Counted from the stretch's first letter, positions 19,340 to 30,904 are shown. The stretch is 64,000 nt of DNA from Luidia sarsii (GCA_949987565.1 OX465110.1:10986363-11050362); one strand, 5' to 3'. Numbers and translations: made by a program. Notes: a model not told the origin generated them from the letters alone.

Positions 19340-22300
19340 AAGTACATGTACAGTAGAGGAGTCTGGTGGCATTGCTCTTCAGGTGGCAGTACAGGAGTCT
19401 GGTACCAGACATTGCTCCATGGCACTTGTCCCCGGTATCTTTGCAGAGTAGTGGCCAGGAAGGGAAGGGGTGCAAGTAGAGGAGTCTGGTGACGTTGCTC
19501 CTCAGACGTGGCACTTGTTCCTGGTATCTTGGCACAGTAGTGGCCAGGACGGGAAGGGGTGCCAGTAGAGGAGTCTGGTGGCGTTGCTCCATGGCACTTG
19601 TCCCCGGTATCTTGGCAGAGTAGTGGCCAGGAAGGGAAGGGGTGCCAGTAGAGGAGTCTGGTGGCATTGCTCCATGGCACTTGTTCCCGGTATCTTGGCA
19701 GAGTAGTGGCCGGGGGAAGGGGTGCCAGTAGAGGAGTCTGGTGGAGTTGCTCCTAGGGTACCAGTAGAGGAGTCTGGTGGCGCTGCTCCGTGGCACTTGT
19801 CCCTGGTATCTTGGCAGAGCAGTGTCCAGGAAGGGAAGGGGTGCCAGTAGAGGAGTCTGGTGGCGTTGCTCCTCAGACATCAGTAGAGGAGTCTGGTGGC
19901 GTTGCTCAATGGCACTTGTCCCTGGTATCTTGGCAGAGTAGTGGCCAGGACGGGAAGGGGTGCCAGGAGAGGAGTCTGGTGGCGCTGCTCCTAGGGTACC
20001 AGTAGAGGAGTCTGGTGGCGCTGCTCCATGGCACTTGTCCCCGGTATCTTGGCAGAGTAGTGGCCAGGACGGGAAGGGGTGCCAGTAGAGGAGTCTGGTG
20101 GCATTGCTCCATGGCACTTGTTCCCGGCATCTTGGCAGAGTAGTGGCCGGGGGAAGGGGTGCCAGTAGAGGAGTCTGGTGGCGTTGCTCCTAGGGTACCA
20201 GTAGAGGAGTCTGGTGGCACTGCTCCATGGCACTTGTCCCCGGTATCTTGGCAGAGTAGTGGCCAGGACGGGAAGGGGTGCCAGTAGAGGAGTCTGGTGG
20301 TGTTGCTCCATGGCACTTGTCCCCAGTATCTTGGCAGAGTAGTGGCCAGGATGGGAAGGGGTGCCAGTAGAGGAGTCTGGTGGTGTTGCTCCATGGCACT
20401 TGTCCCCAGTATCTTGGCAGAGTAGTGGCCAGGAAGGGAAGGGGTGCTAGTAGAGGAGTCTGGTGGCATTGCTCCATGGCACTTGTCCCCGGTATCTTGG
20501 CAGAGTAGTGGCCAGGAAGGGAAGGGGTGCCAGTAGAGGAGTCTGGTGGTGTTGCTCCATGGCACTTGTCCCCGGTAACTTGGCAGAGTAGTGGCCAGGA
20601 AGGGAAGGGGTGCCAGTAGAGGAGTCTGGTGGCATTGCTCCATGGCACTTGTCCCCGGTAACTTGGCAGAGTAGTGGCCAGGAAGGGAAGGGGTGCCAGT
20701 AGAGGAGTCTGGTGGCGTTGCTCCATGGCACTTGTCCCCGGTAACTTGGCAGAGTAGTGGCCAGGAAGGGAAGGGGTGCCAGTAGAGGAGTCTGGTGGTG
20801 TTGCTCCATGGCACTTGTCCCCGGTATCTTGGCAGAGTAGTGGCCAGGAAGGGAAGGGGTGCCAGTAGAGGAGTCTGGTGGTGTTGCTCCATGGCACTTG
20901 TCCCCGGTATCTTGGCAGAGTAGTGGCCAGGAAGGGAAGGGGTGCCAGTAGAGGAGTCTGGTGGCATTGCTCCTCAGACACCAGTAGAGGAGTCTGGTGA
21001 CGTTGCTCCTCCGGTGCCAGTAGAGGAGTCTGGTGACGTTGCTCCTTGGGTGCCAGTAGAGGAGTCTGGTGACATTGCTCCTTGGGTGCCAGTAGAGGAG
21101 TCTGGTGGCGTTGCTCCTTGGGTGCCAGTAGAGGAGTCTGGTGACGTTGCTCCTCGGGTGCCAGTAGAGGAGTCTGGTGGCGTTGCTCCTCAGCTGCAAG
21201 TAGAGGAGTCTGGTGACGTTGCTCCTCAGCTGCAAGTAGAGGAGTCTGGTGACGTTGTTCCTTGGGTGCCAGTAGAGGAGTTGGGTGACGTTGTTCCTCA
21301 GCTGCAAGTAGAGGAATTTAGTGACGTTGCTCCTTGGGTGCCAGTAGAGGAGTCTGGTGACATTGCTCCTTGGGTGCCAGTAGAGGAGTCTGGTGACGTT
21401 GCTTCTTGGGTGCCAGTAGAGGAGTCTAGTGGCGTTGCTCCTCGGGTACCAGTAGAGGAGTCTGGTGGCGTTACTCCTCAGCTGCAAGTAGAGAAGTCTG
21501 GTGACGTTGCTCCTTGGGTGCCAGTAGAGGAGTCTGGTGACGTTGCTCCTTGGGTGCCAGTAGAGGAGTCTGGTGGCGTTGCTCCTAGGGTACCAGTAGA
21601 GGAGTCTGGTGGCGCTGCTCCATGGCACTTGTCCCTGGTATCTTGGCAGAGTAGTGGCCAGGACGGGAAGGGGTGCCAGTAGAGGAGTCTGGTGGCATTG
21701 CTCCATGGCACTTGTCCCTGGTATCTTGGCAGAGTAGTGGCCAGGATGGGAAGGGGTGCCTGTAGAGGAGTCTGGTGGCGTTGCTCCATGGCACTTGTCC
21801 CCGGTATCTTGGCAGAGTAGTGGCCAGGAAGGGAAGGGGTGCCAGTAGAGGAGTCTGGTGGCGTTGCTCCATGGCACTTGTCCCCGGTATCTTGGCAGAG
21901 TAGTGGCCAGGAAGGGAAGGGGTGCCAGTAGAGGAGTCTGGTGGCATTGCTCCTCAGACACCAGTAGAGGAGTCTGGTGACGTTGCTCCTCCGGTGCCAG
22001 TAGAGGAGTCTGGTGACGTTGCTCCTCAGCTGCAAGTAGAGGAGTCTGGTGACGTTGCTCCTTGGGTGCCAGTAGAGGAGTCTGGTGACGTTGCTCCTCA
22101 GCTGCAAGTAGAGGAGTCTGTTGACGTTGCTCCTCAGCTGCAAGTAGAGGAGTCTGGTGACGTTGTTCCTTGGGTGCCAGTAGAGGAGTCTGGTGACGTT
22201 GCTCCTTGGGTGCCAGTAGAGGAGTCTGGTGGCGTTGCTCCATGGCACTTGTCCCCAGTATCTTGGCAGAGTAGTGGCCAGGAAGGGAAGGGGTGCCAGT

Positions 22301-23130
22301 AGAGGAGTCTGGTGGCATTGCTCCTCAGACACCAGTAGAGGAGTCTGGTGACGTTGCTCCTCCGGTGCCAGTAGAGGAGTCTGGTGACATTGCTCCTCAG
22401 CTGCAAGTAAAGGAGTCTGGTGACGTTGCTCCTTGGGTGCCAGTAGAGGAGTCTGGTGACGTTGCTCCTCAGCTGCAAGTAGAGGAGTCTGTCGACGTTG
22501 CTCCTCAGCTGCAAGTAGAGGAGTCTGGTGACGTTGTTCCTTGGGTGCCAGTAGAGGAGTCTGGTGACGTTGCTCCTCAGCTGCAAGTAGAGGAGTCTAG
22601 TGACGTTGCTCCTTGGGTGCCAGTAGAGGAGTCTGGTGACATTGCTCCTCAGCAGCAAGTAGAGGAGTCTGGTGGCGTTGTTCCTTGGCTGCAAGTAGAG
22701 GAGTCTGGTGACATTGCTCCTTGGGTGCCAGTAGAGGAGTCTGGTGACATTGCTCCTTGGGTGCCAGTAGAGGAGTCTGGTGACATTGCTCCTTGGGTGC
22801 CAGTAGAGGAGTCTGGTGACATTGCTCCTTGGGTGCCAGTAGAGGAGTCTGGTGACATTGCTCCTTGGGTGCCAGTAGAGGAGTCTGGTGACGTTGCTCC
22901 TCAGCTGCAAGTAGAGGAGTCTGGTGACATTGCTCCTCCGGTGCCAGTAGAGGAGTCTGGTGACGTTGCTCCTCGGCTGCAAGTAGAGGAGTCTGGTGGC
23001 GTTGCTCCTCGGCTGCAAGTAGAGGAGTCTGGTGACGTTGCTCCTCAGCTGCAAGTAGAGGAGTCTGGTGACATTGCTCCTCCGGTGCCAGTAGAGGAGT
23101 CTGCTGACGTTGCTCCTCGGCTGCCAGTAT
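19340..23130. repeat. 3.8-kb two-level minisatellite (36-bp and 83-bp units)
   Basis: The basic unit is 36 bp: GTGCCAGTAGAGGAGTCTGG + TGACGTTGCTCCTTGG, with an alternate form starting CTGCAAGTAGAGGAG. A longer 83-bp unit is the same 36-mer plus 47 bp (CACTTGTCCCCGGTATCTTG, GCAGAGTAGTGGCCAGGAAG, GGAAGGG). 83-bp units dominate 19340-20960 and 21600-21950; 36-bp units dominate 20960-21600 and 21950-23130. 36 is a multiple of three, so the short units read as a 12-residue repeat (VPVEESGDVAPW/LQVEESGDVAPQ) on plus. 83 is not, so frames rotate. The minus strand is open in all three frames over long stretches. Unit differences are mostly amino-acid changing (GDV/GDI/GGV, PW/PQ/PR/PP), which argues against selection for a protein. 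Confidence 0.92.
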
Positions 23131-23364
23131 GTAACTCTTTTTTTCGGTGTTTGTCAGGACTGCAGCTGAATGGAAGGGCCCATTTCTTTCACCAGTATTT
23201 CAATGCAGTAGCATGGCATCCTGCCCATAGGTACACTCTGACCGCATTAACACTCAATCCTGCAAGGGCGAATCGAGGGCGATTGAATCCTGCAAAGAGG
23301 ATTGAATCCAGCTTTATCGCAAGTGTAAACGCGAGGCGGATGGAGCCTCTACCCAAATCGAATT
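23131..23364. other. Short unassigned stretch
   Basis: Between the array and the PLE tail. AATCCTGCAAGGGCGAATCG and ATTGAATCCTGCAAAGAGG suggest part of another repeat, but no partner was found in this window. Confidence 0.4.
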
Positions 23365-23725
23365 TTCCTTCTTTTGTGTTCAGTCCTTCAAACTTCTCTC
23401 TTTGATCTTACCCCCTCTTCTCACCAATCCCTACCCTACTCCTTGCCCTTCTCTTTGATCTTTCCCCCTCCTCTCACTAATCCCTACCCTACTCCTTGCC
23501 CTTCCCTTTGATCTCTCCCTACCAGCTTCACTCTTTGTCCTCTGTTTCTCATCCGTGTCCTATTCACTCTTCCCCCTTCCTTCGTGTACATGTATCTGTT
23601 TTGTCCTTGTCACTCTGCCTTTGAGAAAGGTCCTGCTAGGATCGAAACGTCAGGCCCACTAAATTTTAAGATTTACATTTTGGTAATTTTAGTCAGTAAG
23701 CAGTTTGCAACATTTTTGTATATCA
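23365..23725 (+). mobile_element. 3' tail of Penelope-like element, copy 2
   Basis: Nearly identical to 915-1280, starting at CTTTTGTGTTCAGTCCTTCA and ending GTATATCA. No coding part precedes it, so this is a severely 5'-truncated copy. The hammerhead-like block is at 23617-23655. Confidence 0.8.
23617..23655 (+). ncRNA. Hammerhead-ribozyme-like motif, PLE copy 2
   Basis: Same arrangement as at 1172-1211: GCCT/AGGC stem, TTGAGAA core, GGTCC/GGATC stem with TGCTA loop, GAAACGTC. No base differs from copy 1 in the motif. Confidence 0.45.
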
Positions 23726-24016
23726 TCTAATGAAATTGGTGGCCCCCCAAAAAAGGCCACGATGTTCTTGAACTGCTTGCTGGTTTTTTAACCTTTGTTC
23801 CCTGCTATGAGATTACTCAGTTAAAACAAAAATTTACGCAAGAGAAAACGATAATATCGATATTTGAGCGCCGATATATCGATATTTGAAAAACCTGATA
23901 TCAACGGTGCTTACCTCAGGGACAATGTTTTGACCAAGTTTGGTTAAGAACGGTCTTTCCATGTTGCTAAACAACTGATTAGAATGCACCCGTGCTTGGG
24001 AAACATAATAGCGACT

Positions 24017-25699
24017 GCGCCACCGCGGGACTGAAATGCAACTATACATTTTTACAAAACCTAAAACTGAAATCCCAGTAAGTAACTTTAAACTGGGCTG
24101 TGACATGCGCGTGAATATGACTTGACACACAGCATAGAGATGACAGTTGTTTCTCCAATTGCATGCCATGCGAGGAAATTTGCCAGCTGTGCACAGCATA
24201 TTTCTTGGCTACATTAAATTTGGGTGGATAAAGGTTTTCACGGGCTGCGCAAACGATTTGCGAAAGAGGTAACTGTCAAATGACAACAACCTCGGTTTTG
24301 ACAGCCGAGTTACATGTACATATGCGAAAAGATGAAGGCGGTTTCTCCAATTGCACAACATGCGAGGAAACTCGCCAGGCTGCAGTGTAGGTTCTTCCAT
24401 GCTGGGCACAAATTCTATGCACAAAGTGTATGGGACACAGATTCAAAATTTCATAATAATTCAAAACAATAGTCAATCAGTAGTCCGAGTAACTTGGACC
24501 CTTACAATCACTTTTTTTTTTTTTTGGAGGTCGGGCGCTAGTAGGGTCCAAGATTCTCAGTAAGGAAACACGTGGGAACAACAATGTGTTTGACTCCATG
24601 ACTACCCCCGACCGAAACCCCAAGATTTTACCCCGAAAACACCCGTGAAACCGTCCCACGCACCACGTCTTTGGATTACATGAAAGTGAGAATCACCGAT
24701 TTCAATACTGGTCATTTGTTTTACTCACATTTGGGGAAAAAGGAGAAATTTCCCCTCAGGTGATCGAGAAGATTCTCTCCCGTCCGAAGAGCCAAAATAC
24801 TAGTACATGTAGTAGTACTAGTACTACTACTAGTAGTACTACTACTAGTACATGTACTAGTACGTTAGAAAGCTAGAAAGCGCCCAGAAAACAATTCCCG
24901 TTCCAGTAGTTGGGATCTAAGTGAACATTACACTGGCGGTACATTAAATTCTGCAAATGTCAAATCTGAAAAGTTCAACTCATTTACATTGCACAAACAG
25001 CAGAAATCTAGACCGAAACTGTGAAAATTCCGACGAAAAATCAGCGAACATGGCTGCACGGCTGTCGTGAGGATTAGACGTGCCTCAAGCCGCTTAAGTA
25101 TGTGCTCAGTAAAGAGCGCCCTCTTGGTGCTATCAAAGTGTACTGTCGGTCCGTTTGCGGTTGGCGTATACTGTAAAGTCTGCGACTTGAGTAAACTCTG
25201 TGTAGCATCAGCTAGGGATAGACTGGTATGCTGTCCCTTTAATACAGGCACTGGAAATTACACATTCACGTTCTACTCAAAGAAGGGTTGTCCAACAACC
25301 ACAATTAATTTATGTTTACAATACATTTACATAAATTGTTACATATTGTGAATTAATCTGGATAATCTGAGTAGACCGATCCTCTAGAGTATTAATTTTT
25401 TTTTTCTGTGCAAAATGTAGATTCAAGTATTCCTACCCCCATGATTGAAATTTAAGCTTAAAGCAAGTTTTAAACATGCTTGACTAAATTCAGGACTGCT
25501 TCTGCTGTTAATGTTAGTACTGTACATGTACCAAAATAGCAAAAGGAAACCAAATAACGTTTCACTAAGTCAAATCAGGTAACATCAATCTTGCATTTCT
25601 CGTGTCAATAGTTTCCAGTAATTCTATATATCCAAATTGAAAAAATTGGCAAAGAAAACGTTGACAGGACCGAGACAGGCACATGAGAGCCGAAACCCC
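24017..25699. repeat. 1.69-kb tandem duplication, first unit
   Basis: Starts GCGCCACCGCGGGACTG and ends GGCACATGAGAGCCGAAACCCC. The second unit (25710-27404) repeats it with a 1693-bp offset and only scattered substitutions and small indels. Contains an AGTCCGAGTAACTTGGACCC repeat end at 24481, an acidic-looking 107-codon minus frame (24928-25251) with no domain I recognise, and a TACTAG microsatellite at 24797-24862. Confidence 0.9.
24797..24862. repeat. TACTAG/TAGTAC microsatellite
   Basis: ACTAGTACATGTAGTAGTAC-type self-complementary run. The same tract is at 26496-26556 in the duplicate; relatives lie at 28083-28142, 29803-29876 and 31373-31500. Confidence 0.85.
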
Positions 25700-25709
25700 G
25701 CGGGACACC

Positions 25710-27404
25710 GCGCCACCGCGGGACTGAAATGCAACTATACATTTTTACAAAACCTAAAACTGAAATCCCAGTATTATAAGTAACTTTAAACTGGGCTGTG
25801 ACATGCGCGTGAATATGACTTGACACACAGCATAGAGATGACAGTTGTTTCTCCAATTGCATGCCATGCGAGGAAATTTGCCAGCTGTGCACAGCATATT
25901 TCTTGGCTACATTAAATTTGGGTGGATAAAGGTTTTCACGGGCTGCGCAAACGATTTGCGAAAGAGGTAACTGTCAAATGACAACAACCTCGGTTTTGAC
26001 AGCCGAGTTACATGTACATATGCGAAAAGATGAAGGCGGTTTCTCCAATTGCACAACATGAGAGGAAACTCGCCAGGCTGCAGTGTAGGTTCTTCCATGC
26101 TGGGCACAAATTCTATGCACAAAGTGTATGGGACACAGATTCAAAAATTCATAATAATTCAAAACAATAGTCAATCAGTAGTCCGAGTAACTTGGACCCT
26201 TACAATCACCTTTTTTTTTTTTTTGGAGGTCGGGCGCTAGTAGGGTCCAAGATTCTCAGTAAGGAAACGCGTGGGAACAACGATGTGTTTGACTCCATGA
26301 CTACCCCCGACCGAAACCCCCAGATTTTACCCCGAAAACACCCGTGAAACCGTCCCACGCACCACGTCTTTGGATTACATGTAAGTGACAATCACCGATT
26401 TCAATACTGGTCATTTGTTTTACTCACATTTGGGGAAAAAGGAGAAATTTCCCCTCAGGTGATCGAGAAGATTCTCTCCCGTCCGAAGAGCCAAAATACT
26501 AGTACATGTAGTAGTACTAGTACTACTACTAGTAGTACTACTACTAGTACATGTACTCCGTACGTTAGAAAGCTAGAATTGAAAGCGCCCAGAAAACAAT
26601 TCCCGTTCCAGTAGTTGGGATCTAAGTGAACATTACACTGGCGGTACATTAAATTCTGCAAATGTCAAATCTGAAAAGTTCAACTCATTTACATTGCACA
26701 AACAGCAGAAATCTAGACCGAAACTGTGAAAATTCCGACGAAAAATCAGCGAACATGGCTGCACGGCTGTCGTGAGGATTAGACGTGCCTCAAGCCGCTT
26801 AAGTATGTGCTCAGTAAAGAGCGCCCTCTTGGTGCTATCAAAGTGTACTGTCGGTCCGTTTGCGGTTGGCGTATACTGTAAAGTCTGCGACTTGAGTAAA
26901 CTCTGTGTAGCATCAGCTAGGGATAGACTGGTATGCTGTCCCTTTAATACAGGCACTGGAAATTACACATTCACGTTCTACTCAAAGAAGGGTTGTCCAA
27001 CAACCACAATTAATTTGTTTACAATACATTTACATAAATTGTTACATATTGTGAATTAATCTGGATAATCTGAGTAGACTGATCCTCTAGAGTATTAATT
27101 TTTTTTCTTTTCTGTGCAAAATGTAGATTCAAGTATTCCTACCCCCATGATTGAAATTTAAGCTTAAAGCAAGTTTTAAACATGCTTGACTAAATTCAGG
27201 ACTGCTTCTGCTGTTAATGTTAGTACTGTACATGTACCAAAATAGCAAAAGGAAACCAAATAACGTTTCACTAAGTCAAATCAGGTAACATCAATCTTGC
27301 ATTTCTCGTGTCAATAGTTTCCAGTAATTCTATATATCCAAATTGAAAAAATTGGCAAAGAAAACGTTGACAGGACCGAGACAGGCACATGAGAGCCGAA
27401 ACCC
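25710..27404. repeat. 1.69-kb tandem duplication, second unit
   Basis: Direct copy of 24017-25699. The 107-codon minus frame (26633-26956) is unchanged at protein level, but the flanking noncoding DNA is almost equally conserved, so this reflects recent duplication rather than selection. The junction carries GCGGGACACC next to CACCGCGGGAC, a short similarity that could have seeded the duplication. Confidence 0.9.
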
Positions 27405-27454
27405 CCTTGGCTTTAGACTAGAGTTAGATGGTGGCCTGAATCTGCCTGAATGAA

Positions 27455-27675
27455 AGCGGGCTGGATAGCTCAGATGGAAAAATACTGGTACGTAATCCAG
27501 AGGTCTCGGGTTCAAGTCCTGAAGCCGATTTCACCAAACCCATTGTAACTTACGATCAATCGCAAGACGATGAGTTATGCACAGAAAACATATGGCCTAT
27601 CACAACTTACGATGGGTTATCCATCGTAAGTTAATTAAGATGCATTGTAAGACTTTGTGAAATCCACCCCTGGTC
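27455..27675 (+). mobile_element. tRNA-derived SINE-like element
   Basis: A pol III A-box-like TAGCTCAGATGG (27466-27477) and B-box GGTTCAAGTCC (27509-27519) have tRNA spacing. A T-arm stem (TCGGG/CCTGA) and a partial acceptor stem (GGCT/AGCC) can form. The D-arm 3' strand is lost (AAAAAT for the expected GAGC) and the anticodon loop is irregular, so it is not a working tRNA. The body contains AACTTACGATGGGTTATCCA (an inverted CTTACGATGG/CCATCGTAAG pair) and ends TTTGTGAAATCCACCCCTGG. That tail returns at about 61568. Confidence 0.5.
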
Positions 27676-27869
27676 CAGTAAAAATATTCTTTGCCAATTT
27701 TTCAATTTGTTCAAAAGTTTCCAGTCAGCTTGAGCTGGTAACAGACTGAGTTGACCTGAAACCGAGGGGAAAAGAATTCCAAGTCAAACAGAGTCGGATA
27801 GTCGGATACCACTTTTAAATTTCCCTTAAGTTTTTGTTGTTGGCATGGTAGGCAAACTAGCACTAGCAG

Positions 27870-28013
27870 TAGTCCGAGTAACTTGAATCTATTAAAAGTC
27901 GCCCTTTTTGAAATTTTGGAGGGGTCGGGTGACTGTAGGCTGACCCCTCCAAAATTTCAAAAAGGGCGACTTTAAGTTTAAACTTTTAAGTTTTAACTAG
28001 GTCCAAGTTACTG
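27870..28013. mobile_element. Foldback MITE, TAGTCCGAG family, copy with 32-bp perfect stem
   Basis: Outer ends TAGTCCGAGTAACTTG and ...AGGTCCAAGTTACT are imperfect. Inside are perfect 32-bp arms (27895-27926 and 27942-27973, AAAGTCGCCCTTTTTG...) around a 15-base loop. It would fold into a strong hairpin. Confidence 0.7.
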
Positions 28014-28332
28014 TACATGTACTCAGATAAGCAAACTACTAACATTAGTAATACATCAATTCATTTAGTATAAATTACTCGCAATTTATTACTACTATAA
28101 ATACTACTGTACTACTTACTAGTATTACTACTAGTACTACTAAAGTGGGCTAAGGCCAGGGTTAATTTTAAGCATTAGGGGCATCGGCATGTAGGTTTTA
28201 TTTTGCCCCTCATCCATGATCCTAGGCTAAAGACTTTGCTTTCCTCCAAGATCCACTGCAAACATCAAATCTCAGACTCGGAGGATAATTTCCCCTAAAC
28301 TATTTATAACGATTTAACCTAATATTATACCT

Positions 28333-28537
28333 TGGCATTCAAATTTATGTCAGTGAATCGACGATAGCATGTCCGATGAAACCCGAAATCGGGATTTTCA
28401 GCCACAAAATCATTAACTGAAAAATTGCGATTTTCTTCAAGTCGAAAATCAAAAGTCCCTTTCTTCCGTGTAGTCGGCCGCGGCATCGAGCATGCCTTGC
28501 ACTTTGATGTCCTTGGCAATTGCTTGGCTACGGCCAT
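28333..28537 (-). pseudogene. Possible exon with CxxC...HxxC motif
   Basis: The minus frame from ATG at 28537 has CKACSMPRPTTRKKGTFDF, then FGFHRTCYRRFTDINLNAK, ending at a good splice donor AAG|GTATAA at 28332. The C-x2-C and F-H-x2-CY-x2-FTD strings recall the N-terminal zinc-binding exon of multicopy, transposon-related proteins in cnidarians and other invertebrates. I do not recognise a named gene. Upstream, TTTAG|ATG could be a splice acceptor, so the true start is uncertain. Confidence 0.35.
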
Positions 28538-28641
28538 CTAAATTCCGCCATGACTCACAGAAATGGAAAGTCCATATCCACCTCGCTGCTGTTATGGGGC
28601 TGGACCTCTCATTTCGGCCAGATTCGAGGTGGAAAAGGCAG

Positions 28642-29480
28642 TTAATTAGCTTTTTCGGCGCGAAGCGAAAAAGCTATTGTTGTTGTTCTGATTTTTTTTC
28701 TTCTTCTTTTTCTTGTCTGAAAAAATCCCATAGACAAAGCACAGGGTTTTTCGGAAGGCACTTTTGCCATTGAACAAATTCTGATTTTTTTCAAACTTTA
28801 CAAATGCATAGATCCCTCACTGAAATTTTGCGTTGTTGTCTTGAAAACGTCATCACGTCGCCACGTGTTACGTGACAGCACTTTAAAGGGGCAAATTTCA
28901 AACTCCAATAAAAGCAAAAGTACAAGTTCATTTGGTTTCAATTTTGCAGTATATCTAATTTGGGAAAAGGTGTATCCAAAAATTGCCCTCATTTGATCGT
29001 GACGTCATCACATAAATATTAATGAGGTCATAAACTTTTAAGATTTTAACATTCAATTGAGCATATTTGGCCAACGGAGGAAGATTTTTTTTCTTTTATA
29101 TCTATTGGGGATGTAGTTTAGAAACACCTTCCGGGCCAAAATGCCATGACGTCATCAAAATGCGTGTTTTTAAAACACATATTTGCCAAAGGTCAATCTT
29201 CTCGAAATTTGGTGGGCATTTGGGCTAGAAATTCTAAATCCTGGGTTTGGAAGCAATTGACCATTGTTCAGAATTATTATGATTTTTTGAAAAATATAAT
29301 GATGTCCCATACACTTTGTGCACAAAATATGCACGTGCGTTTTGGGTTAGGAATGGAGGTTACGGGTTCGAATCCCGTTGATGTCAAAAAAAAATTCAAA
29401 TTTTTTTTTATTTTTTTACTTTTATTTTATTTTAAGAGAACCAGATGCGGAAAAGCGTTATGTTCTGTTTGCCAACAGAC
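28642..29480 (+). repeat. T-arm repeat family, copy A
   Basis: Opens with hairpin AGCTTTTTCGGCGCGAAGCG and closing AAAAAGCT, then TTGTTGTTCTGATTTTTTTT, a body with CATAGACAAAGCACAGGG, CACGTGTTACGTGACAG, TTTAAAGGGGCAAATTTCAA and GTGACGTCATC. Near its end is a perfect tRNA-like T-arm ACGGGTTCGAATCCCGT (29362-29378). It ends GATGCGGAAAAGCGTTATG and a conserved TGTTTGCCAACAGACATAAA. Other copies: 37508-39440 and 62876-64000 (minus). No protein is encoded. Confidence 0.7.
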
Positions 29481-29802
29481 ATAAATTTCTAGTTTATATT
29501 TTCTTCGGTCAGCGAGCCGGGCGCGATGTGTCTCGTTGTTTGGGATGCCATGTTGTTTATATGTGCGTGGAGGTGAAAGCTGAGCAGTGATTGGTCCAAA
29601 CGTATCACGTGGGGATCCTCTTCTCATCGAAAGAATTATTAACATAACATTTTTATCGGGTTTATATCTCGCTTTTGTGCAGATTTTTTTAGTTGAACTC
29701 TTAGAAATGCACTTTTGTATATTTTTAGCAAAATCACAGCGTTCATTTAGATCCCATTTACTGGTAAGGGATTGAAAGATAGATTTTTCATCTGACCGCA
29801 AA

Positions 29803-29876
29803 TACTACTAGTACTACTACTAGTACTACTACTACTTCTAGTCCTAGTACTAGTAGTACTAGTAGTAGTAATGTAG
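29803..29876. repeat. TACTAG microsatellite
   Basis: Self-complementary TACTACTAG/CTAGTAGTA run. Confidence 0.85.
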
Positions 29877-29987
29877 TATTGGAATCTGTGATTTTCACTG
29901 AATCCAAAATGGACGAGTAGGACGGTGTTACGGGTGTGATTACAGTCACCCGAACCTCAAAATTTCAAAATTTTAAGAAAAAAAAGC

Positions 29988-30128
29988 TATTTGCTGTTTC
30001 GCAATAACAGTCCACACTCGTGGTGCGCGCGCAGGTCATCGTCCTGTGAAGAGCCGACTGGTACTGTATACAACCATGGATATGCGCGCGCACCACGAGT
30101 GTGGACTGTTATTGCGAAACAGCAAATA
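29988..30128. repeat. 46-bp perfect inverted repeat
   Basis: Arms 29988-30033 and 30083-30128 (TATTTGCTGTTTCGCAATAA...TGCGCGCGCA and its exact complement) flank a 49-base spacer. No terminal duplication was recognised. Confidence 0.85.
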
Positions 30129-30904
30129 ACCGTCGTGCGGGATATACGTCACGAGACTAAGCGCTGATTGGTCGAGGCGCCAGATTCGGATTCCGAACCT
30201 GGCGGAGACGTTGACGGGACATTTACAGACAGTATTTTGGTGAGTTTCTGCCCGTTTTTCGGAAAAGTATTTTACCCACGATGTTTTGAGTTATCTGATC
30301 ACATTCAGTATACATTTGGGATCAAGTGCATGTCCTTAGATTGTGTGTGGCGATTTTCAAAAGGGTGGAAAAAGGGGGCGATCGGGACAGTGGTGTTTCC
30401 AAAATGGTAAAAACAAGAACTTCGCATATAATCTTGTACATACGTTCCCGTAACCCTCAGGTCTCCGACCTTCGGGAGGATGAGGGTTACGGTTACCGCA
30501 ACTAGTTACGGAGCTGCCGTTTGAATCTTGCAACCGAACCGGGAGGTTTTCGCCCATTTTGGGGGGGAAATCGACACATTTTTCGCCACATGGACAGTTG
30601 CACACAGGTGCGTGGTATGTAAACCACATTTGCTAGAAATCTTAGGCCAAATGAAGCAGTATTTTATGAGTTATGCTGAACCTGCTGATCCCTATGCCAC
30701 AGCACTTGTGAACATTACACAGAAGCCTATGGGAAAAAAGCATAGTTATCTGTGGGGTTCCGGTCGGGAGAGCAGCGGACGACGTAGAACCCCACAGGCG
30801 CGTGGGACGGTTTCACGGGTGTTTTGGGGGGTAAATCTGGGGATTTCGGTTGGGGGTATTTTTCAAAGATGACATTACACGATCGTGACGATGCAGCATA
30901 GCCA
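30129..30904. other. Unassigned stretch; weak exon-like start and inverted copy of the 24.6-kb sequence
   Basis: After the inverted repeat, a frame reading EAPDSDSEPGGDVDGTFTDS ends at TTTTG|GTGAGT (about 30240), a good donor, but no ATG precedes it. CCGTAACCCTCAGG...TGAGGGTTACGG at 30450-30500 is a short hairpin. 30790-30870 is the reverse complement of 24595-24665 (ACCCCCGACCGAAACCCC, AACACCCGTGAAACCGTCC). Confidence 0.35.

Noticed and set aside
19300..23405. Long open frames of up to 623 codons on minus and 370 on plus
   Set aside because: They are translations of the 36/83-bp minisatellite; unit differences change amino acids freely and frames rotate with the 83-bp unit.
24928..25251. 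107-codon minus frame repeated unchanged at 26633-26956
   Set aside because: Identity is explained by the tandem duplication, whose noncoding parts are as conserved; no domain recognised. Kept only as a note in the duplication entry.
27455..27530. Functional tRNA gene
   Set aside because: A and B boxes are present, but the D-arm cannot pair and the anticodon loop is irregular; better read as a SINE head or tRNA relic.
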